Below are positions 26,901-35,767 of a stretch of DNA of 64,000 nt, one piece after another. A program made the position numbers and the translations under genes. The stretch spans positions 2,837,423 to 2,901,422 of the forward strand of contig CM055827.1 of NCBI GenBank assembly GCA_029582265.1, given 5' to 3'. Under the pieces are notes generated by a model. It searched no databases and was not told the DNA's origin. It worked only from the letters and a program-made list of their open reading frames with translations. This stretch comes from Zoroaster sp. YZ-2022 (Eukaryota > Echinodermata > Asteroidea > Forcipulatida > Zoroasteridae). Within the stretch, counting starts at the first letter, position 1. Each line of letters opens with the position of its first letter.

Positions 26901-27520
26901 TTAGTTGAGATAAACACATGGCGTTACCGCAAACCGAAACGATATCGATATTCCACCATGCAAAGCCTCAAAACTTATATACTACTTTTTACTCTAATAC
27001 TCCGCAATAAGAACAATGTCATTTTCTTCTGAAAGTCACCTCTTCTTAACCTTGAGACTAAGGAATCACTTGACCTTAACCCTCAAAGAGCCAGGCTTTT
27101 TATGACCTTCTCACCTCAGTCAGTCAAAATAGGGCTAAAAGGTCAGCCGAAAAAGTCATAAAGCCTATAGGCTTAACATGGGGGGAAAATGCACTGCCAC
27201 ATTATCACAATGGGGGTGGATTCCGCCCCTGGTTCTTTGAGGGTTATAGAACATTCCCAGAAACTGGCAGTAACTTTTCCTCCCAATCTCATAACCATTC
27301 CATCTTTGTGTAGACTCAGTCTCTTCCCTATTTCAAAGGTTTCAACAGAGCAACAGACCAGTGTCGGATTGTCACCACTTCTAGATAACAATAAATAGTA
27401 GGCTAATCAACTTCAAGTGGAAAAAATACAGCTACACTTGGAGAATGTGTGACTCACCTGGTTCACTGCAAATGTATCTATTATGTGCTCCAAGCCGAGT
27501 GCTGATAGTATCTCATCCAT
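14744..27520 (-). CDS. SAM-HECT E3 ubiquitin ligase-like gene (split by insertion)
   Basis: Coding exons on the minus strand: 27520-27458, 26316-26205, 25531-25101, 24874-24806, 24621-24550, 23611-23472, 22809-22666, 22250-21983, 21435-21284, 20862-20802 plus 16044-15879 (one exon split by the retrotransposon), and 14994-14744. With the insert left out and one 6-bp core kept, they total 1,935 nt: 644 residues and a stop, in frame at every junction. Residues 1-58 form a SAM-like domain (LSALGLEHIIDTF...LGVCKVGDRVRI). About 75-200 match the GGGS-containing region of G2E3-like invertebrate proteins (AAKGGGSLKLDVERD). About 210-295 is an acidic linker. The HECT domain spans about 297-644 (GPRREFFK; RWSLIHGGPG; LEFWTGANAIPP) with catalytic Cys611 in SSSTCAQILRLP. 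HECT ligases carry ubiquitin as a thioester on that cysteine. With the insert present, the frame reaches a stop six codons past residue 506, before Cys611. Confidence 0.85.
16045..16125 (-). repeat. B2 terminal repeat of YR element
   Basis: The 81-bp unit runs from the ATTTCT core to GGCACAA. It is identical to the internal copy at 20199-20279. It lies just downstream of the recombinase stop in the element's orientation. Confidence 0.95.
16403..17422 (-). CDS. Tyrosine recombinase of YR retrotransposon
   Basis: The frame is open from a 3'-splice-like TTTCACAG at 17423-17430 to the stop at 16403. The first ATG is at 17251, but the in-frame sequence before it (EKRQDICDDL, ADSTVKAYSCAFNKWSEW) is the expected SAM-like core-binding domain, so translation must enter upstream, by splicing or frameshifting. 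Numbered from the ATG, the catalytic residues are R116 (GFLRFNEL), K143 (SSKTD), H230 and R233 (GLHSLRAGG), H253 (RHGRW) and Y265 (KDGYV). All are present, so the enzyme looks competent. Its role is to recombine the circular cDNA into the target through the short ATTTCT core. Confidence 0.9.
   Translation of the reverse strand, partial: VIFDSGIWTEKRQDICDDLRDLAEELPQIILKSRADSTVKAYSCAFNKWSEWAKKYDMKSIQAHPYHISLYLVVLSKSCRSPAPIIKAISAISWAHKTAGVDDPTQSPTVKYTSEGLRRSLSIPKQKKEPVTPCILREMVDLHIKQHSDLTVVNLMSIRTVVMCLLAYSGFLRFNELSSIRLGHVTFNDQGLKLSIPSSKTDIYHEGRSLVISKSYSKYCPVEMLKTYISLAQVQSPDSFIFRSLSKVREGYKLRETNQPMSYTRVREVVLDALRPVVDDVSKFGLHSLRAGGATVAAQSGVPDRLFKRHGRWKSENAKDGYVNDSVSDMLSVSKSLGL
17473..19400 (-). CDS. 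Reverse transcriptase-RNase H of YR retrotransposon
   Basis: The main open frame is 17697-19304. Numbered from its first Met: motif A FKFDLKSGYHH (about 105-114), motif B LPFGLSSAPF (about 143-152), motif C VYLDDGLGF (about 174-182). RNase H acidic residues are D338 (YSDASSTGFGG), E373 (WRELKAV), D398 (TDNQAV) and D447 (NERADKLSR). A stop follows MENTK at 17697, but another frame then continues the family's usual sequence (GTLICPRWFSAPYWPML, ending LALRLDF at about 17490). A single missing base near 17697-17702 explains this. A second one-base break lies at about 19318-19322, between SAPD and FILKVVEQGY at the gag/pol boundary. Because the repeats are identical, these may be recent mutations or sequencing indels. 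Confidence 0.88.
19310..20610 (-). CDS. Gag-like ORF1 of YR retrotransposon, split by the B1-A2 module
   Basis: The N-terminal part (start at 20610, or more likely 20595) encodes NNDQPATKEDIRSML and ends in REGNQRQFEFNLQ at about 20382. The family sequence resumes at about 19982 with VRDTIQSALEKADD, then LIDRRQKLIRLADSS and YGWATVSEYE, and a CCHC knuckle CFVCGSFTHWKATC (C-x2-C-x4-H-x4-C). Between lie 397 bp bounded by a direct ACTT (AAGT on this strand). They contain B1 and A2 with flanks, and begin with a GTATCA donor-like site and end with TTCTTACACAG. Canonical GT-AG removal would take 395 or 398 bases, one off the frame, so an intron is plausible but not proven. The pol-frame overlap (19310-19500) carries AGRLRDHSLFWRSISAPD. 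Confidence 0.75.
20054..20279 (-). repeat. Internal B1-A2 module of YR element
   Basis: A2 (20054-20204) and B1 (20199-20279) overlap in the ATTTCT core and are identical to the two terminal repeats. In split-direct-repeat elements this internal junction is thought to template circle formation. In described Ngaro elements it lies near the 3' end after the ORFs; here it lies inside gag. Confidence 0.92.
20651..20801 (-). repeat. A1 terminal repeat of YR element
   Basis: The 151-bp unit from ATTTTTTAAGGTGTGG to the ATTTCT core is identical to 20054-20204. It probably contains the element promoter, because gag starts 40-56 bp inside it. Confidence 0.93.
21040..21135. repeat. Half MITE with CATGGTGTCACCGCAA end
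   Basis: It contains AGTTCTTTTCAGAACTTATT and CCACATGGTGTCACCGCAA. Both are features of the MITE family at 13.6 and 26.9 kb. No clear opposite end is present. It lies in a HECT-gene intron. Confidence 0.5.
22385..22445 (-). repeat. tRNA-derived SINE remnant
   Basis: On the minus strand the stretch carries a B-box-like TGGGTTCGAATCCCA preceded by AGAAGGTCA. It does not fold into a full tRNA by eye and lacks an A box. It lies in an intron of the SAM-HECT gene. Confidence 0.4.
25785..25850 (-). repeat. Short TACGAGTTGG tandem
   Basis: On the minus strand, units of about 17-18 bp (GGGTACGAGTTGGCAGG) repeat roughly three times. Similar units occur outside the right end of the large element at 28360-28495. 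Confidence 0.6.
26560..26940. mobile_element. Foldback/MITE-rich segment
   Basis: It contains near-direct repeats of GGTTCTCCCTGAACCATA, inverted AATCTTCTCCTGAAG / GAAGATTAGAGCAGGC pieces, CTTAGCGACAGTAGAG and a right end ACATGGCGTTACCGCAAAC. These are the motifs of the 13.6-kb MITE family. It lies in the first intron of the SAM-HECT gene. Confidence 0.55.
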
Positions 27521-28035
27521 TTTACTGTATGAAACATGAGGAATAATAAAACATAATCATGTAAGCAGATTCATTGTTACAATATAGAGGGCGCACCTCA
27601 GATATGCATTGTGTGCACAATAAACTGCGACCAGTACAGACTACTTAATTTGGAATACTACTACTATAGAAACACAAGGGGAAATACAACCAAAACAAAA
27701 TAAAGGAGTGCAGGGTAGAGGTAAATTCTTGAAAAAAGGGACACACCACTAACTAGTAAACCTAACAAATAACATTTTATCATTATGGCCCGTCTTGTTT
27801 TTAATACAGGGCCACCAAACTTTACAAATGAGGAAAATCATTACCATCCCAGCAGCCAAGCAAACCCAAAGCCCTCTTTAGAATGAAACCAAAAAGATTA
27901 TTCTCATCAGAGCAATTTTAAATAATAAATGTTCATGATTAGCATTAACGTTAAACATGATTAGCATAATTTTTGTATAGGCCTATAGTATAGTGCTTAT
28001 CTCTTACCCCACAATATGTATAATGCGTTAGTTGG

Positions 28036-28138
28036 GAAGTATGGATTCATCGTGCTGCCATGCAGTCGTTAGAGTACAAATGCGGAAGTAGATCAGTTAA
28101 GCGCATTGCGCGTGAGTAACCTGTACGGGAATCCCTAA
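28036..28138 (-). repeat. Right inner terminal inverted repeat
   Basis: Reverse complement of 8507-8625 with small indels. It starts about 0.5 kb upstream of the SAM-HECT ATG, so it may carry that gene's promoter. Confidence 0.8.
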
Positions 28139-28330
28139 ACACTCAACAACCCGGAAGTCGCCGCCCAAAAACAAAAAGTCGCCGCGTAAAAAAAAAAAGT
28201 CGCCGTCCCCCCAAAAAAAGTCGCCGTCCAAAAAAAAAAAGTCGCCGCGTAAAAAAAAAAAGTCGCCGTCCAAAAAAAAAAAGTCGCCGCGTAAAAAAAA
28301 AAAAAGTCGCCGCGTAAAAAAAAAAAGTTC
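28139..28330 (-). repeat. Right-end GTCGCC-A(n) array
   Basis: Eight units of GTCGCC followed by GCGT, GTCC or GCCC and an A run; the mirror image of the left array. The last GCGTA ends at 28316 and is followed by A11 and then GTTCATAAAAAT, where the similarity ends. Confidence 0.9.
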
Positions 28331-28359
28331 ATAAAAATATTTATTGGGCCTATCGAGTA

Positions 28360-28500
28360 CGATTTAGCAAGTGCATACGAGTTGACGTCCTGTTGAGTAT
28401 GAGTTGGTAGAAGTACGAGTTGGCAGAAGTATGATCGAGTTGGTAAGTGTACGAGTTGGCCAAAGTATGAGTTGGCACGTGTATGAGTTGACTCAAATTC
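28360..28500 (+). repeat. ACGAGTTGG minisatellite
   Basis: About seven degenerate units of 15-18 bp around GTACGAGTTGGCAAAAGTA. They lie just outside the right end of the large element. Related units occur at 25.8 kb inside it. Confidence 0.75.
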
Positions 28501-29214
28501 TGTTGTTGCTATAGGGAATTCATCCATTCAGTCTGTTAAAGTTGCCCTTTTCCAATACAAATTGGTTGAGTGCAATATACAATGTGTGCATTAAATGTAT
28601 ACCAATGCACAAAACATCATAGCATTCTCCAATGTGATAACCACCTGAACACACCTGATAGGCCTAACTATAGACAGAGAATAAGAATAGTAGTCTAGTA
28701 CCAAGACACCTTTATAATCGAGATAGGAGCTGCGTCGAAAATTGTTTATAGAAAAATATATTTAAATTAAATGTGTATATTCACATGTGAAAAGCCAAAG
28801 ATGTAGTTAAATTAAATTATTGCTATTTTTTGTTGGATCTATTTTCGTATCACTGTTACTATTATAACAATGAAGTACCAGTAGGCTATAACCATGCGCG
28901 CACCACATGCACAGTGCACATAATTTGGCGGTTGCAGTGACAGCAGGTCTGCTTTCAATATTCACATGGTAGGGATGTATTTGAACAACTTCTTGTGTTT
29001 ATTTTCCTCTGAAAACTCTTAGTCAGCTAGTAAGTATGATTAACTCACTATCTGATAAGTTTATTGACATGGTAATTACAATGTAAATAAAGTTACACAT
29101 ATCCAAAAGGATGTGCCTTTTTCTGAGTGGAACAAGAAGCAAATAAACCGCTGGATGATAGAAATCCCTAATGAATATCGTCACGATCAACAGGGTATGG
29201 AATCGGAGTGATAG

Positions 29215-29400
29215 TTTTAGATCTACCTCCATGGATAAACTCGGTCACTGAAAATAATACCCCACATGATAAGGTCGTATTACAGTTGCTGCTGCATAAA
29301 TAAGCCAGTTATTTTCAGTCACTCTTTTCATCTCAAACTAGGACACCGATTCCGTGCCCTGTTGAAAGTCTGCTCTGATCGTGACAATATTGTCCCTTGT
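29215..29400 (-). repeat. Dispersed repeat, copy 1 of 3
   Basis: Shares GTCACTGAAAAT, GCTGCTGCATAAAT, a CATGCCCTGTTG-like block and GATCGTGAC with 34355-34562 and 48455-48612. It is inverted relative to those two. Confidence 0.65.
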
Positions 29401-29437
29401 ATGATGTAAAATGATTAACAAATATGCAAATATGGGG

Positions 29438-29792
29438 TGTCGTGGCCGAGCGGTCTAGCTTACCGGATTCAAGTTCTGGTGTTAGCAACATAATGTGGGT
29501 TCGAATCACGGCCGTGACACTTGTGTCCTTGAGCAAGACACTTAATCACAATTGCTTCTCTCCACCCAGGGGTTAAATGGGTACCTGTGAAGGCAGAGTT
29601 GGTTTGCTCTATATGCGCTAGAAATGGCAGCAATTGAGTTGTATACTCCCCAGGGAGCTGAGATGGTTTCAGGAATGATTTATGAGCCTTATGAGCAGGG
29701 ATAATAATATAATGCGCCTTGAGCACCACTTAGTTGGTGGATACGTGCGCTATATAAATCCACACATTATTATTATTATTATTATTATTATT
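29438..29792 (+). mobile_element. tRNA-Leu-derived SINE
   Basis: Head GTCGTGGCCGAGCGGTCTAG with B box GGGTTCGAATC, body (CTTGAGCAAGACAC, CCACCCAGGGGTTAAATGGG, CTCCCCAGGGAGCTGAG), then GTGCGCTATATAAAT and an (ATT)9-10 tail. The orientation is the same as the 62.4-kb copy. Confidence 0.88.
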
Positions 29793-29838
29793 AAATATCA
29801 AAGACTCCTATAGTTTCAATAATTCCGTATTTTCACAG

Positions 29839-32800
29839 TGTGTCAGCCTGATGCTGTTGATGTAAACACAGTTTCCTACTCCTTAGACAATGTCTCCGAC
29901 TCTGACCCAGACGATGATGAAAATGCTACCGAGGGTGCAGGTCCTACATGTAATCCAGATATCAGGGACTTAAAACCTGTGCCAGGATACGAGTCAGTGG
30001 TATTCAATAATGGTGAGATTATTAGGTAATCTTTCCTTGAATCATTGATAAATTTGCACTATGTTGTAAATATTATGGTCCTGCTGTGTAAATACATTGG
30101 CTAAATAATTCATATCACTGCTTATTACAGGTATGCACATTCTTCTGCTCAAATTATAGCATAATAAATCTGTAAGATATATATGGCAGAAGGGGCCGTT
30201 GTCATACTAAGGGTACTCCCCAAAGGTACCTAGGCAATCTCAATCCTATACAGGTTTGGGTACTTGTGTGATTGCCTAGGTACCATGGGGGAGTACCCTG
30301 GGTGACAATGATCCCCAAATAACAATTTGGGTTTTTTGTTGGTGACGTTGAGGGTTTTGTCAATTGGTCCATGGTTGAATATTCTATACGTGCAAAATGT
30401 ACAAATACTCATCAGGAAATAAATTTCATTCAAATTTCAAGACAAAGTGATTAGTGGATGACTTTATATTAATCTCATTTTCTTGATTGAAGGACCGCCT
30501 GTCCCTCCCCCTGCCTATGAGCCTCCATCAGATAGTGAACGCCCACAAGAAATATTTGACTAGTAAGTAAACAAATCATAGCAGAACAGGTGATGTCATT
30601 TTGAATCTTCAATAACATTTCCCTACTTTAGTTACCAAGAGTACATTGAACAGAAGAATTAAACAAATTCTGTCACGTATACTGTTTATGGGCACTCCTG
30701 TAAAAGAGCCTTATAGAGTTGTGTAGAAAGTGGGTATAGCATGGTAAACCTGATGTCTAATGCTCTTGTTTTAATCTAGTCTTGACGTTACTTATTGTTA
30801 ACTAATTCAAATGATTTACTCAGGAAAGACTGTATAGGAGAAGAAGCCGTAAGGGCGGCCATCTTGGCTTTTGTTGACAAGCACTGCTGTTATGGTTCAA
30901 GGCCGGCTAAGAACATGACAATTAACAAGATTACACCAACTCAAGCTCTTCATGTAAGTTTGAACATTATGTTTAATATATATACATTTGTCATAGATTC
31001 ATAGAGTTTTCATGGATTTTCGAATATCAATAACTGTCTTCATAGTATGTAATGTCTACCTTCGGAATGGCTATGAAATGAGGTCAAGAGTAGGTTAAAT
31101 ATTAAAGGGAATTTTGTTTGTATCTATAGCATCTCAAACTCCCTTATACAAAGAATGTGTGATAATTATTCAAGAAAAGTGTTAACTTTTTCAAGGTATC
31201 ACAGAGAGCGTCACCACCGAACTCTGAATTTTATAAATTTCTTTTCTAATGATGGTGAGACCGGTCCAATAGAATCACTTACAAATGCAAACACAAATGA
31301 GGGGAAACATGGACACAATTCTTATACTTCCATGAACATTATATTATAATTACACTATTTACAATTTTGAATGTGAAGCACGTACGTTCTGCTCCCATTG
31401 GCCCTGCAATATTTAGTTTAGAATCGTGCACCAGCGTGCTGGTACCCGCGCAGGCAAGTTCAGTTCCCGCGGTACTGCAACATTCCTTGACAACAGAGGT
31501 CTCCCTCGTGTAAACAATCAACTTTGACCCTTTCTAGCGCGCCGAGTTTAAATAACTTTTCCTTCAAATTGACGTTACAAACACTCCAACTCATGAATAA
31601 ACGACGCACAAGCACATTGAGTGACAAAACTACCAAGAAGATGTGTAATGGACCAGAAATTGGTTGCTAAGGTAATTATTTTTAAAAAAAAGTAAGGGTT
31701 AAAAAACACTTAATTTAAATCCATAATTTCTCAGTTTCAAAAGTTTTTGTGAAGAATTGGAAAATGGGTTTCACGAGATGAATGGTTTGAATTTACAAAC
31801 ACGCTTACACTTTCTTACTACATTTTCCCTTTTTGGGGCATTTTAGAAACTATAAAATGGAGCATTGTCTTACTGTTCTGGAAGCACTTTGTCGAATCTG
31901 TGGAAACAGACAAATGAGCTCAGCCTAAAAAGCGAAGCGAAAATCTAAAATAGTTGTAGTGATATGGTGATATAACATAAATTAATCAGAAAATTAATTA
32001 TTATTATTAAAATGATTCCCTTGCTTTACAAACTACATCAATCGGGAGGCGATTTTGTTTTCTGCAAACAAGAATTGCCATCCCACAATATTTCAGCCAA
32101 TCACATGGCACGTTATTTAAGATGACGAATATGTATAAGACATCTGATTGGCTGAAATATCGCGGGATGGCAATTCTTGTTTGCAGAAAAAAAATCGCGG
32201 CAGGGGTAACAACAGAATTTTCAACATATGCAAACGTCTAGTGACTCTAGTCACTACCAAAAGAAAAATGGTAGTAACGCAATGTTTACACATCCGGGAA
32301 CTTCATACCCTCATAAATCATTTCTATTTTTTGATTCTTCCCTAAAAACTTTAACATCGTTTTTATAGCCCAAACAGAAGTGCCTTAATATCCAATGACA
32401 AAAATGTCCCCGAGTTGACTATTTTATCCACGAACAAATTCGCAGGGATTTTCTGTTTGGATTTTGTGGAAATTAGACTCAACATGACGTGAAAGAAGCC
32501 TTGTTAACATAATAAGGGTCAATATACTGATACAATCATGAATAATGCGGCTAACAGAACAGTGATGACAAAAAAAAACCGCGAAAACCTCGTTTGTTTA
32601 CATCGCCTACTTAGTATGCTAATAAGCCTTGAAGTCGCGCATGTGCACAAGCTAAACTTTGCCACAGAACGTACATGTACGTGGAAGGGATTAATTCTTT
32701 AACCAGTTCGCTTCGGAGGCCGTGTATACACGCAATTTTTTTTTGTACAGCGGATCGGAGAGCGTGTGTGTTACCGGGAGACTTGTCAACACGCCACACG

Positions 32801-35767
32801 TGGCGTGCCGTCATGGCGGCTGACTTGTATACACGCAATCGTTTCTCGGAGTCCATGGGGTCACGGTTCGGTGGCCCCGGACAAAATGCACTGCAAACAC
32901 TGAACGAGTTCACTCTTTTTATTGATTTTTGCCTAATCCCTTTATCCAAGACCTGTTCCTTTGACGTACAAGCCAAGAATTTGTAAAGACGGATTTAATC
33001 CATTGTTTACTAGGCCTTCGATCTCTCTCCAGGTATGCCGTCTTTTCGACCGGGCGCTGGTCGCTAATAGGCCGTTGCTTCGGAGCTTGCCAACGGTCCA
33101 ATTGTGCTGAACAAACACAACCGTAATTAAAAAACTAGCCATTTAATTCTCGAAATGTCAATGAGTAAAGGTGTTTATTTGGGTGTCCGAACTTAGTTTC
33201 ATTGACAAAAAAAATTATTAATGGCTAGAAATTTTTTCAGATTTTTCACTGAAAATAAACCCGCACGGGGGACCAGAAAAGAAAAAAAAATTCCCGACGT
33301 CAACTGGTTAAACTACACAATAATCACTCTATTTGTCACAGAAAGTACGCAAATAAATCAATTTAGTAATAAGCACAATCCCTATGGGGTATTTTATAGT
33401 TTTCATTTTTAATATGAAATTATGTTCTCAAATAAGTTTCTTACAAGGTTATAAGGTTTCTTTTGAATAATAATTCTTATTGGCTCTATTATATTTTCCT
33501 TGGCTACCGTGATGAATGTACTAGGCTATTCTTTTAAAGTTTCCAGACCTCACTCCGCAGGAATGCGTTAAGCTTTTCAATGTTACATAATATAGACTAC
33601 TTTACATTCTTTCTTGTTACTATACGGCAGGTGTCTATAGTTACGGCAGGCGTCTATAGTTACATCTGATGACTGGCTGCCTCGGTAATTTTGTCGTCTT
33701 TCACGGCAGGATAAAGGGCTACTCGTACCTCAGGACCGCTACCAATGGCCATGGGATTTGTTTTGATTGGGTGTCTTGCTTGGTTGAGGGTTGCTGTGAT
33801 CTGGACAGATTTTGTTGTTGGTGGCTGCAGCTTTGGCACTGAATTTTGCCAAAGGGCCGAGATCGGGACAAGTCGGTGCAGATTTAACCGAATCTTGAGT
33901 ATCAACTCAACCTCCTGAGTTTTAAGGTTGCTGGTCGTTGATCCTGGTCATCAAGCACCCTCTTAACTCTCACGTCTTCACTCTGAACAAACGGATTTTG
34001 TTCTCTCTCTCTAACACACACTCAGTCATCACATCACCTTCGATCTTTTAATATCAAATGCTACTCTTTTAATCAAGCACCTGATGTATTGTTTTGAACA
34101 AAACCCATGGCCGGTAACAATAACATAAGACGTAACAGTTTGTTTTGGGGTTTTGGGGGGACTGCCACTTGATTGGCTAGCGTGACCTAACCTTGCACTG
34201 CATTGGACGAACGTCGCGATTGACAGTTATCGATTATTGATTATCTATCTAGGGGTGAAACGAGAAATGCACAACTAAATCTTACTTTGTATAAAACAAC
34301 CAGGAATTTAGTGGAAATATCGTGACAGAGTATTTCATGGGAAAAGGGGGGGCTAAAGGGACAGTATCGTCACGATCAGAGCAGACTTTCGACAGGGCAT
34401 GGAATCGATGTCTTAGTTTAAGATGAACACGGTGACAGAAAATTAATGGCTCATTTATGCAGCAGCAACGGTAATATGACCTTATCATGGCAGTCACTGA
34501 GTTAATCTAGAACTAGCATTCTGATTCCATGCCCTAGCTGTTGATCGTGAGGATGCCCCTTTAATTACCAGTCGTGTATGTCTTTGAAAATGCTGATTTT
34601 TATACCTGCAGTTTAAAATGCAGAGACTGACGGGGAAAATGTTTAAAAGTACTAATTTGTTGGGGGGGGGGGGTTTAGAATGTTGTAGTCTCTGCACTTC
34701 CTTTGAAATGTTGACAATTTCCAAATTGGACCTCGGATAGTGAGCGTGATATGTTTTTTTTTTGCAGTATTTTTTGGAAACCTTCAACGAAACACGAATG
34801 CTATCTCGCAAGTTTGCACCATATAGAGGGGGTGGCGTCGATGGACCTCTGAACGGCACACCACCGCCGATATGGTCGATGGAATGTCATCCTAATGAGT
34901 TATTTGTGACTCATGAGAAGCATCTAGAAGTACCGCATACATCGTATCTTAAAGTACGCTCAAAGCTAAACTTGTAAAGTCTTTGTTCAGCATAATAACA
35001 ATACTGTTAGTAACATTGCGCCATTTTCAAGGGCAAGCTTCCCTTCTCTCTCATGAGAAAATACATTCAGCAGGACTGTGATTTCTCAGGATTTTTTCCT
35101 GATTTCTGGTTTTATTACAAATCTCTCAAAAGTAGCTGCTGTTGTGTCCAAACCTCTTGTTTCTTAGGTAAAACTTGTAGCTTTGCATGGTGAGGATGAT
35201 AAGTAAGACTAATTGCGGTGACACCATGGTGTCACCGCAATTAGTCTTACTCTTGTTTCTTGTCTGTGGGGATAGAGAGTCTATAAATCCTCCAAAATTA
35301 AACATGCAGAAGGTTCAGGGGCTTTGTCCTCTAGACCAAAGGAAGACCCAGACCTGCTACCCATTTTTCAGGACTTTTTACTTTTGTCAAATCACACACC
35401 TGATTCAAATTATTTGTATATTCAGTCAATTAAAGTGGAATTTCTGTCTTCTGATAACTTCTGATATTTGAAATTGTTTCACTAATTTTACGCAAACAAT
35501 TGCACCCGAGATACAAGTATTTATATGGGATGTTTTCTACCATCATCAACTTTACACCAATAATTTTTGGTAATATTAAAGTTATGATCCTTTATATGTT
35601 TTGAGATTGCCTAATGTGTATATAGTGACTATAAGTTGGTCCGTCCATCTAAGAGAAAACATAAAGAAAAATATGAATGATATGTAATTTTTAAAAATTT
35701 CTAGACTTGTCATCGATGCATTGGGAGTGGCTTTATTCATTGTGGACGCTGTCAGAGACGGGGAACG
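29839..35767 (+). CDS. SSUH2: SSUH2-like gene (partial)
   Basis: Recognised exons: 29839-30012 (acidic, then LKPVPGYESV), 30493-30562 (PPVPPPAYEPPSDSE), 30824-30953 (EEAVRAAILAFVDKHCCYGSRPAKNM), 34768-34953 (LETFNETRMLSRKF, PLNGTPPPIWSM, HTSYLK) and 35705-35767 (TCHRCIGSGFIHCGRCQRRGT, a DnaJ-type CxxCxGxG zinc motif). The order matches the SSUH2 family (a homologue of a plant ssu-2 type protein), whose molecular role is not well defined. Exons 3 to 5 join in frame. Exon 2 ends in TA and exon 3 starts with G, which would read TAG, so a micro-exon (a candidate is TTACCAAGA near 30632-30640, by eye) or another border is needed. The 5' end is not seen. The 3' exons are missing and the scaffold gap at 36500 may hide them. 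Confidence 0.8.
30188..30315. repeat. Foldback element
   Basis: Arms of about 37 bp are inverted: GGGTACTCCCCAAAGGTACC and TAGGCAATC on the left, GATTGCCTAGGTACC and GGGGGAGTACCC on the right, with a 30-bp loop. It lies in an SSUH2-like intron. Confidence 0.75.
31022..32040. other. SSUH2-like intron, no further gene seen
   Basis: Short frames only; none carry motifs or splice context that fit the flanking gene. Confidence 0.45.
32047..32203. mobile_element. Foldback MITE
   Basis: Arms of about 50 bp: left GCGATTTTGTTTTCTGCAAA then CAAGAATTGCCATCCC and TTTCAGCCAATCA; right TGATTGGCTGAAATA, GGGATGGCAATTCTTG and TTTGCAGAAA. The spacer is about 45 bp. It lies in the SSUH2-like intron. Confidence 0.8.
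32699..33311. mobile_element. TTAA-flanked non-autonomous element (piggyBac-like ends)
   Basis: TTAA at 32699-32702 and 33308-33311 flank a 605-bp body with inverted ends CCAGTTCGCTTCGG and CCAGTTGACGTCGG. The TTAA target site is typical of piggyBac and some Kolobok elements. No transposase is visible inside; the open frames on both strands (32611-32986) are uncharacterised and probably chance. A related end occurs at 7624. Confidence 0.75.
34355..34562 (+). mobile_element. Dispersed TIR element, copy 2 of 3
   Basis: The ends are inverted: AAAGGGACAGTATCGTCACG and CGTGAGGATGCCCCTTT, each followed inside by a CAGGGCATGGAATC-like block. Relatives lie at 29.2 and 48.5 kb. It lies in the SSUH2-like intron. 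Confidence 0.7.
35202..35251. repeat. Perfect 50-bp palindrome
   Basis: Two 25-bp halves, AGTAAGACTAATTGCGGTG + ACACCA and its exact reverse complement, meet with no spacer at CCATGG. Each half equals the MITE terminus at 2604-2636 and 21095-21125, so this is two MITE ends fused head to head. Confidence 0.9.

Larger units (their letters stand above)
7855..28316. mobile_element. Candidate two-gene TIR transposon (integrase + SAM-HECT)
   Basis: Seen: the left end (7855 to about 8625) and the right end (about 28035-28316) are inverted copies. Each has an outer array of GGCGAC plus poly-T units. Both then share about 130 bp with a few indels, running from CGACTTCCGGGTTG through GTGTTTAGGGATTCCCGTAC and CTACTTCCGCATTTGTACTC to GACTGCATGGCAGCA. 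Both internal genes start within about 0.5 kb of the ends and converge. Known, from memory: the IS3EU superfamily has IS3-like integrases and TAY...RTA termini, and the outermost units here read TACGCGG...CCGCGTA. Inferred: the whole interval is one transposon of about 15.7 kb before the nested 4.76-kb insertion. No target-site duplication was found, because the arrays blur the ends. The alternative is two unrelated MITE copies that happen to face each other. Confidence 0.65.

Noticed and set aside
7849..28322. Six-base target duplication expected for an IS3EU-type element
   Set aside because: GACACC on the left and AAAAAA on the right do not match; the repeat arrays may have shifted the apparent ends, so no duplication is claimed.
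33660..33905. Possible LTR-retrotransposon pol tail on the minus strand
   Set aside because: I could not find integrase or RT motifs or LTRs nearby; similarity was too vague.
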